Shown here: piece after piece, positions 56,886 to 64,000 of the stretch
Position numbering within the stretch: position 1 is the first letter of the stretch
How the letters are laid out: every line of letters starts with the position of its first letter
Assembly (NCBI RefSeq): GCF_024748615.1
Contig: NZ_CP087168.1
Span: forward strand, 5,270,001-5,334,000
Length of the DNA stretch: 64,000 bases
Source: Pseudomonas sp. B21-048
GTDB taxonomy: Bacteria; Pseudomonadota; Gammaproteobacteria; Pseudomonadales; Pseudomonadaceae
Reading direction: 5' to 3'
Notes under the pieces: generated by a model
The model's database searches: none
Told to the model about the DNA's origin: nothing
The model's input: the letters and a program-made list of their open reading frames with translations, nothing else
Made by a program: the position numbers and the translations under genes

Positions 56886-58082
56886 ATGTCCCTGCCTAGC
56901 CTGCGCCTCAAAGCCAACGCCGACCGTCGCCTGCGAAACGGCCACTTGTGGGTTTACAGCAACGAAATCGATGTAGCCGCTACGCCTTTGCACGGTTTCA
57001 AGGCCGGCGACCAAGCGATCCTCGAAGCCGCCAGCGGCAAGCCGCTGGGCATCGTTGCCATGAGCCCGAACAACCTGATCTGCGCCCGCTTGCTGTCACG
57101 CGACATCAAGTTGCCGCTGGACAAGTCGCTGCTGGTGCATCGCCTGAACGTGGCCCTGTCCCTGCGCGATCGCCTGTTCGACAAGCCGTTCTATCGCCTG
57201 GTCTACGGCGACTCCGACCTGCTGCCAGGCCTGGTGGTCGACCGTTTCGGCGACATCCTGGTGGTGCAGATCGCCTCGGCGACCATGGAAGCTCACAAAG
57301 ATGACGTGATCGCGGCACTGACCCAAGTGCTCAAGCCAAGCGGCATTCTGTTCAAGAACGACTCCGCCGCCCGTGATGCCGAAGGCCTCAACCGCTACGT
57401 CGAAACCGTGTTCGGCCTGGTGCCGGAGTGGGTCGCGCTGGAAGAAAACGGCGTGAAATTCGAAGCGCCCGTCATCCAGGGGCAGAAAACCGGCTGGTTC
57501 TACGACCACCGCATGAACCGCGCGCGTCTGGCCCCTTACGCCAAAGGTAAACGCGTACTGGACTTGTACAGCTACATCGGCGGCTGGGGCGTTCAAGCGG
57601 CTGCCTTCGGCGCCAGTGAAGTGTTCTGCGTCGACGCTTCGGCCTTCGCCCTCGACGGGGTCGAGCGCAACGCCGCACTGAACGGCGTCGCCGAAAAAAT
57701 GACCTGCATCGAAGGCGACGTGTTCGAAGCCCTGAAGGAACTGAAAGCCAGCGAAGAACGTTTCGACGTCATCGTGGCCGACCCTCCTGCCTTCATCAAA
57801 CGCAAGAAAGACATGAAAAACGGTGAAGGTGCTTACCGTCGTCTGAACGAGCAAGCCATGCGCCTGCTCAGCAAGGACGGCATCCTGGTCAGCGCTTCAT
57901 GCTCGATGCACCTGCCGGAAGATGATCTGCAGAACATCCTGCTGACCAGTGCCCGTCACCTGGACCGCAACATCCAGATGCTGGAGCGCGGCGGTCAGGG
58001 CCCGGATCACCCGGTACACCCGGCCATTGCCGAGACCCGCTACATCAAGAGCATTACCTGCCGTTTGTTGCCAAACAGCTGA
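56886..58082 (+). CDS. rlmI: 23S rRNA (cytosine-C5)-methyltransferase RlmI-like
   Basis: Class I SAM methyltransferase of 398 residues. The N-terminal PUA domain (LKANADRRLRNGHLWVYSNEI), the linker KTGWFYDHRMNRARL, the SAM loop VLDLYSYIGGWGVQAAAFGA and the catalytic region FDVIVADPPAFIKRKKDM are typical for RlmI. Start MSLPSLRLKANAD at 56886; frames open upstream are not homologous. It is the last conserved core gene before the accessory cluster. Confidence 0.93.
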   Translation: MSLPSLRLKANADRRLRNGHLWVYSNEIDVAATPLHGFKAGDQAILEAASGKPLGIVAMSPNNLICARLLSRDIKLPLDKSLLVHRLNVALSLRDRLFDKPFYRLVYGDSDLLPGLVVDRFGDILVVQIASATMEAHKDDVIAALTQVLKPSGILFKNDSAARDAEGLNRYVETVFGLVPEWVALEENGVKFEAPVIQGQKTGWFYDHRMNRARLAPYAKGKRVLDLYSYIGGWGVQAAAFGASEVFCVDASAFALDGVERNAALNGVAEKMTCIEGDVFEALKELKASEERFDVIVADPPAFIKRKKDMKNGEGAYRRLNEQAMRLLSKDGILVSASCSMHLPEDDLQNILLTSARHLDRNIQMLERGGQGPDHPVHPAIAETRYIKSITCRLLPNS

Positions 58083-58296
58083 GTGTGCTGGTTTGACGGG
58101 GAGCCAACAGGCTCTCCGTCAGCCGTTTTGCTCCCACAAAATCTACTTTTCGCCCTCAACGTCTTACTCTTGCAGTCCTACTGGCTTGCAGGACGTTTCC
58201 CTGCAGATCCTACTTTAAAGAATACGACTTACAAACTTCCTCCAAACCCAAGATCGCTCCGACAAAATTACTGGAATATTCCTACTTAATATCCCC

Positions 58297-58346
58297 TTGA
58301 TAAGAACTCATTACGGCCTATGATTAAGTTGTCACCACGAAGTGAC
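58297..58346 (+). promoter_or_regulatory. Sigma-70 promoter and start-site hairpin of the peptide cluster
   Basis: TTGATA at 58297-58302 and TATGAT at 58319-58324 with a 16-bp spacer form a good promoter. GTCAC-CACGAA-GTGAC at 58331-58346 begins at the predicted start site, as a possible operator or 5' mRNA hairpin. The gap 58083-58376 holds no other gene and is clearly richer in A and T than its surroundings. Confidence 0.7.
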
Positions 58347-58376
58347 ACTCACTATCAATAACAAGGAGTTCAAAAC

Positions 58377-58448
58377 ATGAAAGCAATTACTCTGGAAGCT
58401 AACAAGATCGCTAATCTGGCTTTTCTGGTTGCGCCAAAAGCCCGTTAA
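58377..58448 (+). CDS. 23-residue peptide, candidate RiPP precursor
   Basis: A 23-codon gene beginning MKAITLEANK and ending LVAPKAR, too short for usual annotation. AAGGAG at 58363-58368 lies 8 bases before the ATG, the strongest ribosome binding site in this area, and a good promoter precedes it. It is followed by a hairpin with a T-run and then three overlapping genes for a SagB-type dehydrogenase, an AurF-like N-oxygenase and an exporter. This layout is that of a precursor peptide gene. The peptide has no Cys or Ser, only one Thr, and three Lys plus one C-terminal Arg, so azole chemistry is unlikely and amine-directed chemistry possible. Alternative: a leader peptide for attenuation, although no run of regulatory codons is seen. 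Confidence 0.6.
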   Translation: MKAITLEANKIANLAFLVAPKAR

Positions 58449-58457
58449 GTAAATGAG

Positions 58458-58488
58458 ACGCTGGGGAGTGCCGGCTACCCAGCGTTTT
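58458..58488 (+). terminator. Intra-operon attenuator/terminator after the peptide gene
   Basis: ACGCTGGG (58458-58465) pairs perfectly with CCCAGCGT (58478-58485) and is followed directly by TTTT. It lies 9 bases past the peptide stop and 31 bases before the next gene. Partial termination here would give more peptide mRNA than enzyme mRNA, as often found between RiPP precursor and enzyme genes. Confidence 0.75.
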
Positions 58489-58519
58489 CTATGGCACAGC
58501 CCAGAGCGAACGGCCCATC

Positions 58520-59599
58520 ATGCAGATAAATCCATACCTGTTCATACTTCCCCGTACGCCCGGACAAATAGTCTGGGATTACAAAAATCACAAACAATTT
58601 GAACTCAATCTTGAATATTCAACCCGGCTCGCACAACTTATCAGCGACCCCGAACTGTATAACGACAGCAACATAGTCGACACTCAACTTTTTAACGCTG
58701 GAATACTGACCACTTCAATACAAGACACTCTTGAATGGGGCTGGGATGAACTGTCGAAAATATTTCATATCGGCACCAAGAACATCCCCTGCGTACATAT
58801 TCCTCAGAATATCCATGAATGGTCCCGACACTATCTGGACCATTGCACCGAAGTACTGGCCGCTCCCGCGCCGCACGCCAGGCTTACAGAACGCCATGCA
58901 GGTGAGTTGATTGCCCTGCCAAAACCTGCCTGCCCACCCGAAGGTGCTCTTGCCAATGTCCTGGTCAGTCGAAAAACCTGCCGCACTTTCACGGATGCAG
59001 CGGTTTCACTGAAGGATGTCAGCACACTGCTTTACCTGTCCCTGGGCTATTTACATGAGCGTGACAACGACATCGACGAAACCATCGTCGAAGGTCTCGG
59101 TGCCCGGCGCAGCAGCCCGTCCGGTGGCGGACTGAATGCTTGCGAAGGTTTTCTTCTTGTACAAAACGTCAACGGCCTGAATCCCGGGCTCTACGCCTAC
59201 CATCCCATCGATCATGCACTGAGCTTTGTCAACCCGATACCTTCCTCGCCCTTGGGGCAGTTGCTGTGTGGGCAACATTTCATCAATAACCTGCCGGTGG
59301 GCCTGTTCATTACCGCTCGCTTCGACAAGTTGTGGTGGAAATATGAACACTCGCGAGCCTACCGCATGGCCTTCGTGGAGGCGGGGCACATTTCCCAGAC
59401 GTTCCAGTTGGTGGCCACTGCTCTGGGGTTGAACACGTGGCTGACCGGAGCGCTGACGGACGATCAGGTCGAAATGTTACTGGGGCTCGAGAACAGCGCG
59501 GAACAACCCTTGTTTTTTGTTGGCTGCGGGCAGAGCGAAGGGCAAGTGATGTGTAAGGAATTAAAAGAACTGCTGAGCAGTCGGGAGCCGCAACAATGA
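58520..59599 (+). CDS. SagB-type nitroreductase-fold dehydrogenase
   Basis: FMN-dependent oxidoreductase of the SagB/McbC branch, 359 residues. The N-terminal segment NPYLFILPRTPGQIVWDYKNH and the following 130 residues are an extension found in SagB-like maturation enzymes rather than in plain nitroreductases. The nitroreductase fold follows at about 145-350: SRKTCRTFTDAAVSL, RRSSPSGGGLNACEGFLLVQN, GLYAYHPIDHAL, MAFVEAGHISQTFQLVATALGLNTWLTGAL. In known RiPP systems such enzymes oxidise azolines to azoles, but no cyclodehydratase (YcaO) or protease is encoded here. It overlaps the next gene by 4 bases. The chemistry is open. Confidence 0.8.
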   Translation: MQINPYLFILPRTPGQIVWDYKNHKQFELNLEYSTRLAQLISDPELYNDSNIVDTQLFNAGILTTSIQDTLEWGWDELSKIFHIGTKNIPCVHIPQNIHEWSRHYLDHCTEVLAAPAPHARLTERHAGELIALPKPACPPEGALANVLVSRKTCRTFTDAAVSLKDVSTLLYLSLGYLHERDNDIDETIVEGLGARRSSPSGGGLNACEGFLLVQNVNGLNPGLYAYHPIDHALSFVNPIPSSPLGQLLCGQHFINNLPVGLFITARFDKLWWKYEHSRAYRMAFVEAGHISQTFQLVATALGLNTWLTGALTDDQVEMLLGLENSAEQPLFFVGCGQSEGQVMCKELKELLSSREPQQ

Positions 59600-60573
59600 C
59601 TCATCCCACCATTGACCCGTTGGACCGCCCCGTTTCATGGGCTCATTGTTTCACCCTCGGCGACTGGAATACCCGCGCGTCGGTGCGAACCAGCGAGCAT
59701 GACTATCTATTACCGCCAGACCTGGAACAGCAACTGGAAACACGTCACTGGTTTCCCCCAGGTTTCCTGGCTTACCTGAATCACCCGGCTATCAAGGCGC
59801 TAGGTCCAACCGTCATCCATCGGCTGTCGGCCAATCATCTGGTGTACTTCCTCGACTACACCACCGTGCTCGAACATCGCATCGTCAACCGTTCCGTGGA
59901 AACCATCATCCACGGCGAACTGAAGGTCAACATTCCTTCGCGGATGAAAACTGCCGCGCTTCAGCTTTATACCGACGAGGGTTATCACGCGCTGTTCTCC
60001 AATAGCCTTGCCGAGCAGATTGCCGGGTTCTACGGGATCAACTTGCGCCCGGTCATGCCGCAGCGCATCACGCGATTGAACACCCTGCTCGAGCGCACAC
60101 CTGACAAGCACCGAGCGCTGGCCTGGTTTCTCGTCGGGTTCGTGTCGGAGACGATCATTGCCAGGGAACTGCTCGACGCCTGCCGTGACGACCTGGTGTC
60201 CAGCGTCCAGGCAATGCTCAGGGATCATCTTGCGGATGAGGCGCGCCACAGTCGCTATTTCTCTGAAGTGTTCCATTACCTGTGGCTGACGCTGAACAGC
60301 CGCCAACGCCTATTCGCCGCCAGGCTGTTGATGGACTGCATCCGGATTTTCTTCGAAGCCGATGAGCGCTGGCTGCGGGAAAGCCTGCACAGCGCGGGGG
60401 TCGGCGAGACAGCCGTCACGGAAGTTCTCGGCGAGCTGACCAGCCCCCAAGCCACCCTTGTCCGTGCGCGATCCGGCGCCGAGGCAATGCTTCAGGCTCT
60501 GAAGAAGGCCGGTTTCTTCGATCTGGCTTACAACCGGCAACTATTCATGAAGGCAGGACTGATCGATGGATGA
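59596..60573 (+). CDS. AurF-like diiron N-oxygenase
   Basis: A 325-residue helical protein in which I recognise the ligand pattern of diiron arylamine-type N-oxygenases (AurF, CmlI): E93 (TTVLEHRIVN), E128 and H131 (YTDEGYHALF), E185 (GFVSETIIA), and H211, E215, H218 (DHLADEARHSRYF). All seven expected ligands are present and the spacings (35, 3, 54, 26, 4, 3) nearly equal those of AurF (35, 3, 57, 27, 4, 3, from memory of its residues). AurF oxidises p-aminobenzoate to p-nitrobenzoate; the substrate here is not known, but the only product-like partner in the operon is the peptide. It overlaps both neighbours, by 4 and 8 bases. Confidence 0.8.
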   Translation: MTHPTIDPLDRPVSWAHCFTLGDWNTRASVRTSEHDYLLPPDLEQQLETRHWFPPGFLAYLNHPAIKALGPTVIHRLSANHLVYFLDYTTVLEHRIVNRSVETIIHGELKVNIPSRMKTAALQLYTDEGYHALFSNSLAEQIAGFYGINLRPVMPQRITRLNTLLERTPDKHRALAWFLVGFVSETIIARELLDACRDDLVSSVQAMLRDHLADEARHSRYFSEVFHYLWLTLNSRQRLFAARLLMDCIRIFFEADERWLRESLHSAGVGETAVTEVLGELTSPQATLVRARSGAEAMLQALKKAGFFDLAYNRQLFMKAGLIDG

Positions 60574-61786
60574 AGGCCACTCTGCTGCAACCTCCAGACA
60601 CCGCCGAGGAAAGGTCAGCCTGTTGTTGGCAATGGTGCTGCTTGGCGTGTTCCCGCTGGATGTCCTGCTTCCCTCGTTCCCTGCGCTCGCCGAACACTTT
60701 CGCAACACGCGGGCCGATATTGCGCTGTCGGTCAGTCTATTTGCCATCGGCATAGCGGCCTCTCAACTGCTGCTCGGGCCGCTGTCCGATGTGATCGGGC
60801 GCAAAGGACTGTTGCTCGCCGGAATAACCGTTTCGATGCTGGGCGCAGTGGGCTGCCTATTGACCACGGACTATGGCTACTTCCTGCTGTTCCGTGTCAT
60901 TCAAGCCTTGGGCTGCGGGTGTTTCGTGCTGTCACAAGCGCTGGTGCAGGATCTGTTCGAGGGTGAGGAACGTACCCGGTTGCGGGTCCTGATGGTCACC
61001 GCCAGCGGCATTTTCATCTCGGTCTCGCCATTGGCCGGAACATTCCTGCAAGCCACGCTGGGCTGGCAGGGCAGCTTTGGGATGTTTATCGCAGTGGCTG
61101 GCGTGGTACTGCTCAAAGCCTGTCTGTTTCTCGAAAACACCCGTCCGGTGGTAACTGGAGCCCGGCCGAATATCCTCCAGTCTTATGGTCGGGTCCTGCG
61201 TGATGCCGACTTCTTGCCCTACTGGTTGATCTCTGCCTTTGCTTTCGCCTGCCATTTTTCGTTCATCGTCATTTCGCCGCTGATTTTCATGGATCAACTC
61301 CAGCTATCGGCCTATGACTTCTCGCTGATTCTGTTGATGTACGGCGGCGCCTACATTGTCGGAGGCATGGTGGCGACTCTCTTGGGTAAACGCATCAGTC
61401 CCGGCCATCAAATCATCAGCGGGTTGAGCCTGATCCTGCTGTCTGGCCTCATCATGCTTTACCTCGCGAGCCACTTTGCGCTGTCCCCGATCACCGTCCT
61501 GATACCGATGCTTATCTGTACCGCCGGCACCACCATCACTCGACCGGCCGCCAGTTCCAAAGCCATGAGCCTGTTCCCTGAAAATGCGGGAACCTCCGCG
61601 TCGGCCGGCAGCACGGTGACTTTCATCTGCGGTGGATTGATCAGTGCGCTCATCAGCCTGAGCCCGGCCAATCTGCAATCCACTCTTGGATACAGTTTCA
61701 TCATTTTGAGCAGCGCGGCGCTGGCGCTGAACAGTCGTATCAATCGTCGAGCCAAAAGCCCAAGAGCCAGCCCAAGCACCGAATAA
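60566..61786 (+). CDS. MFS exporter, Bcr/CflA type
   Basis: Twelve-helix major facilitator transporter of 406 residues. The Bcr/CflA-type N-terminus is seen in GVFPLDVLLPSFPALAEHF, and motif A in LLLGPLSDVIGRKGLLLAG; the antiporter helix has VSPLAGTFLQATLGWQ. Start at 60566 overlaps the oxygenase gene by 8 bases, so it should be made with the enzymes. It would export the product of the cluster and may give self-resistance. Confidence 0.88.
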   Translation: MDEGHSAATSRHRRGKVSLLLAMVLLGVFPLDVLLPSFPALAEHFRNTRADIALSVSLFAIGIAASQLLLGPLSDVIGRKGLLLAGITVSMLGAVGCLLTTDYGYFLLFRVIQALGCGCFVLSQALVQDLFEGEERTRLRVLMVTASGIFISVSPLAGTFLQATLGWQGSFGMFIAVAGVVLLKACLFLENTRPVVTGARPNILQSYGRVLRDADFLPYWLISAFAFACHFSFIVISPLIFMDQLQLSAYDFSLILLMYGGAYIVGGMVATLLGKRISPGHQIISGLSLILLSGLIMLYLASHFALSPITVLIPMLICTAGTTITRPAASSKAMSLFPENAGTSASAGSTVTFICGGLISALISLSPANLQSTLGYSFIILSSAALALNSRINRRAKSPRASPSTE

Positions 61787-62043
61787 TCCGGCCGATCGTC
61801 ACCCCACACGCGCCATCAGCGCTGGTTCAACACTTTCCGGCATTCCCTCTTGACGCCACCGGTGTAGAATCGCGAGATTCATCGCCATTCATCCCCCGGC
61901 GGGTTTATGAGCTCAAGCTGAAGCGCGCGGCGATCCCGCAAAGTTATCGGCAACTTCCGGACACACGGCCATTTCTGAGTGTTCCAGACGTCAATAGAAG
62001 CTCACTTCCCTTTTGATACCTGATTAGCCGCCCGGAGTGCTTC

Positions 62044-63885
62044 ATGCCTGATTACCGCTCGAAAACATCCACCCACGGCCGCAACATGGCCGGTGCCCGC
62101 GCACTGTGGCGCGCCACGGGGATGAAAGATGACGACTTCAAGAAGCCGATCATCGCCATTGCCAACTCCTTTACCCAGTTCGTACCGGGCCATGTGCACC
62201 TCAAGGATCTGGGACAACTGGTCGCTCGCGAAATCGAACGGGCCGGCGGCGTCGCCAAGGAATTCAACACCATCGCCGTGGATGATGGCATCGCCATGGG
62301 CCACGACGGCATGCTCTATTCGCTGCCGAGCCGCGAGATCATCGCCGACTCCGTCGAATACATGGTCAACGCCCACTGCGCCGACGCCATCGTCTGCATC
62401 TCCAACTGCGACAAGATCACCCCGGGCATGTTGATGGCCGCCCTGCGCCTGAACATCCCGGTGATCTTCGTGTCCGGCGGGCCGATGGAAGCCGGCAAGA
62501 CCAAACTGGCCAGCCACGGTCTCGATCTGGTCGACGCCATGGTGATCGCCGCCGACTCCAGCGCATCCGACGAGAAAGTCGCCGAGTACGAGCGTAGCGC
62601 TTGCCCGACCTGCGGTTCGTGCTCCGGCATGTTCACCGCCAACTCGATGAACTGCCTGGTTGAAGCCCTGGGTCTGGCATTGCCGGGCAACGGTTCGACC
62701 CTGGCCACCCACAGCGACCGCGAACAGCTGTTCCTGCAGGCCGGCCGCACCATCGTCGAGCTGTGCAAGCGTTACTACGGCGAGAACGATGAGTCGGTGT
62801 TGCCGCGCAACATCGCCAACTTCAAGGCGTTCGAAAACGCCATGACCCTGGACATCGCCATGGGCGGTTCCACCAACACCATCCTGCACTTGCTGGCCGC
62901 AGCCCAGGAAGCCGAGATCGATTTCGACCTGCGCGACATCGACCGTCTCTCCCGTCATGTGCCGCAACTGTGCAAAGTCGCGCCGAACATCCAGAAGTAC
63001 CACATGGAAGATGTGCACCGTGCCGGCGGGATCTTCAGCATCCTCGGTTCCCTGGCCCGTGGCGGTCTATTGCACACCGACCTGCCGACCGTGCACAGCA
63101 AATCCCTGGCTGAAGGCATCGCCAAGTGGGACATCACCCAGACCACCGACGAAGCCGTGCATCACTTCTTCAAGGCCGGCCCGGCGGGCATTCCGACGCA
63201 AACCGCGTTCAGCCAGTCGACCCGTTGGGAAACCCTGGACGACGACCGTGAAAACGGCTGCATCCGCAGTGTCGAACACGCTTACTCGAAAGAAGGCGGC
63301 CTGGCCGTTCTGTACGGCAACATCGCTCTGGATGGCTGCGTGGTAAAAACCGCCGGCGTCGACGAGTCGATCCACGTCTTCGAAGGCAACGCGAAGATCT
63401 TCGAAAGCCAGGACAGCGCCGTACGCGGCATCCTCGCCGACGAAGTGAAGGCCGGCGACATCGTGATCATTCGTTACGAAGGCCCGAAAGGCGGCCCGGG
63501 CATGCAGGAAATGCTCTACCCGACGTCTTACCTGAAATCCAAAGGCCTGGGCAAAGCCTGCGCCCTGCTCACCGACGGCCGTTTCTCTGGCGGTACTTCG
63601 GGCCTGTCCATTGGCCACGCTTCGCCAGAAGCCGCTGCTGGCGGCGCGATCGGCCTGGTGCAGGATGGCGACAAGGTACTGATCGACATTCCGAACCGCT
63701 CGATCAACCTGTTGATCAGCGATGAAGAAATGGCCGCACGCCGTGTCGAGCAGGACAAGAAAGGTTGGAAACCGGTGGAAGTGCGTCCACGCAAAGTGAC
63801 CACTGCGCTGAAAGCCTATGCCCTGTTGGCCACCAGCGCCGACAAGGGTGCGGTACGTAACAAGGCGATGCTCGACGGGCTGTAA
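62044..63885 (+). CDS. ilvD: Dihydroxy-acid dehydratase
   Basis: Iron-sulfur enzyme of branched-chain amino acid synthesis, 613 residues. Cluster cysteines lie in [13 protein letters not shown] and [23 protein letters not shown]; the C-terminal [22 protein letters not shown] is intact. GGAG occurs 9 bases upstream of the start. The 257-base gap before it (61787-62043) has no gene; a palindrome-poor stretch there should contain its promoter. Confidence 0.97.
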   Translation: MPDYRSKTSTHGRNMAGARALWRATGMKDDDFKKPIIAIANSFTQFVPGHVHLKDLGQLVAREIERAGGVAKEFNTIAVDDGIAMGHDGMLYSLPSREIIADSVEYMVNAHCADAIVCISNCDKITPGMLMAALRLNIPVIFVSGGPMEAGKTKLASHGLDLVDAMVIAADSSASDEKVAEYERSACPTCGSCSGMFTANSMNCLVEALGLALPGNGSTLATHSDREQLFLQAGRTIVELCKRYYGENDESVLPRNIANFKAFENAMTLDIAMGGSTNTILHLLAAAQEAEIDFDLRDIDRLSRHVPQLCKVAPNIQKYHMEDVHRAGGIFSILGSLARGGLLHTDLPTVHSKSLAEGIAKWDITQTTDEAVHHFFKAGPAGIPTQTAFSQSTRWETLDDDRENGCIRSVEHAYSKEGGLAVLYGNIALDGCVVKTAGVDESIHVFEGNAKIFESQDSAVRGILADEVKAGDIVIIRYEGPKGGPGMQEMLYPTSYLKSKGLGKACALLTDGRFSGGTSGLSIGHASPEAAAGGAIGLVQDGDKVLIDIPNRSINLLISDEEMAARRVEQDKKGWKPVEVRPRKVTTALKAYALLATSADKGAVRNKAMLDGL

Positions 63886-63908
63886 GCCTCAGTCGCAGAA
63901 ACAAAAAT

Positions 63909-63927
63909 GCCCCGCCAAGTGCGGGGC
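63909..63927. terminator. Hairpin after ilvD
   Basis: GCCCCGC, a 5-base loop and GCGGGGC form a perfect stem with an A-run before it and no T-run after it, so as drawn it would work better for a minus-strand transcript. It touches repeat copy 6. Confidence 0.55.
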
Positions 63928-63928
63928 A

Positions 63929-64000
63929 GATCGTTCCCACGCTCCCGCGTGGGAATGCCTCAAGGGACGCTCCGCGTCTAGTGACGCGGAGCGTCACGGG
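63929..64000. repeat. Palindromic repeat element, copy 6 (cut by window end)
   Basis: Begins GATCGTTCCCACGCTCCCGC like the other copies, but the next part reads GGGAATGCCTCAAGGGACGC, which in other copies stands in the right half, so this copy may be inverted or rearranged. It continues beyond the window. Confidence 0.85.

Noticed and set aside
58377..58448. The 23-codon gene as an attenuation leader peptide only
   Set aside because: No run of codons for one amino acid and no alternative antiterminator stem was found; kept as an alternative in the feature but judged less likely.

Overview
The window is a stretch of the core chromosome of a Pseudomonas, most likely of the P. fluorescens group. 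I infer this from the GC-rich coding, the pseudomonad REP-type palindromes, and a gene order that follows, by memory, the P. aeruginosa PAO1 segment from ilvD to bioA (rpoH, ftsYEX, pilT, the pyr genes, the Pil-Chp cluster). No rRNA, tRNA, CRISPR array, prophage or insertion sequence was seen.

Layout. 1-4.4 kb: an amine oxidase with a long Lys/Ala/Pro-rich tail (cut by the window edge), bioA and rsmE. 4.4-8.0 kb: a small amino-acid catabolism unit (binding protein, RidA-like deaminase, DadA-like dehydrogenase) with a divergent LysR regulator. 8.0-10.9 kb: accessory material, namely a hemolysin-III-like membrane protein, a HEPN plus nucleotidyltransferase pair with a striking operator, and a small DUF6124-type gene behind a hairpin-rich leader of about 300 nt. 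10.9-20.9 kb: the Pil-Chp chemosensory operon pilG-pilH-pilI-pilJ-chpA-chpC, which lacks pilK and chpB at their usual places. 21-27.2 kb: gshB, tonB3-like, yqgE, ruvX, pyrR, pyrB and the inactive dihydroorotase homologue pyrC'. 27.3-38.8 kb: TM2 protein, NlpC/P60 peptidase, pilT, yggS-proC-yggT-yggU, metX-metW, a DUF4426 gene, rdgB-hemW, a DUF3392 gene, trmB, thiG and thiS. 38.8-49.2 kb: a DUF423 protein, mtgA, rpoH, ftsX-ftsE-ftsY, a pair of M16 peptidases, rsmD and a YheT-like hydrolase. 49.2-58.1 kb: AraC regulator, sulfurtransferase, TetR regulator with a divergent coniferyl-aldehyde dehydrogenase, coaD, ferredoxin, mutM, HDOD protein, rlmI. 58.1-61.8 kb: an accessory cluster between rlmI and ilvD. 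ilvD closes the window.

The most unusual locus is 58.3-61.8 kb. A good sigma-70 promoter and a strong ribosome binding site precede a 23-codon peptide gene, then a hairpin with a T-run, then three overlapping genes: a SagB-type nitroreductase/dehydrogenase, a diiron protein carrying all seven metal ligands of the AurF N-oxygenase family at nearly the same spacing, and a Bcr/CflA-type MFS exporter. The layout is that of a compact ribosomally made, post-translationally modified peptide (RiPP) pathway, here combined with an N-oxygenase. I know of no described pathway with this gene set.

Two repeat families punctuate the window. One is a 110-111 bp element with 29-bp terminal inverted repeats, present in six copies, four of them between convergent genes. 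The other consists of ordinary REP/BIME pairs. Coordinates of starts were chosen from ribosome binding sites, overlaps and family lengths; functions are by motif recognition without database searches.
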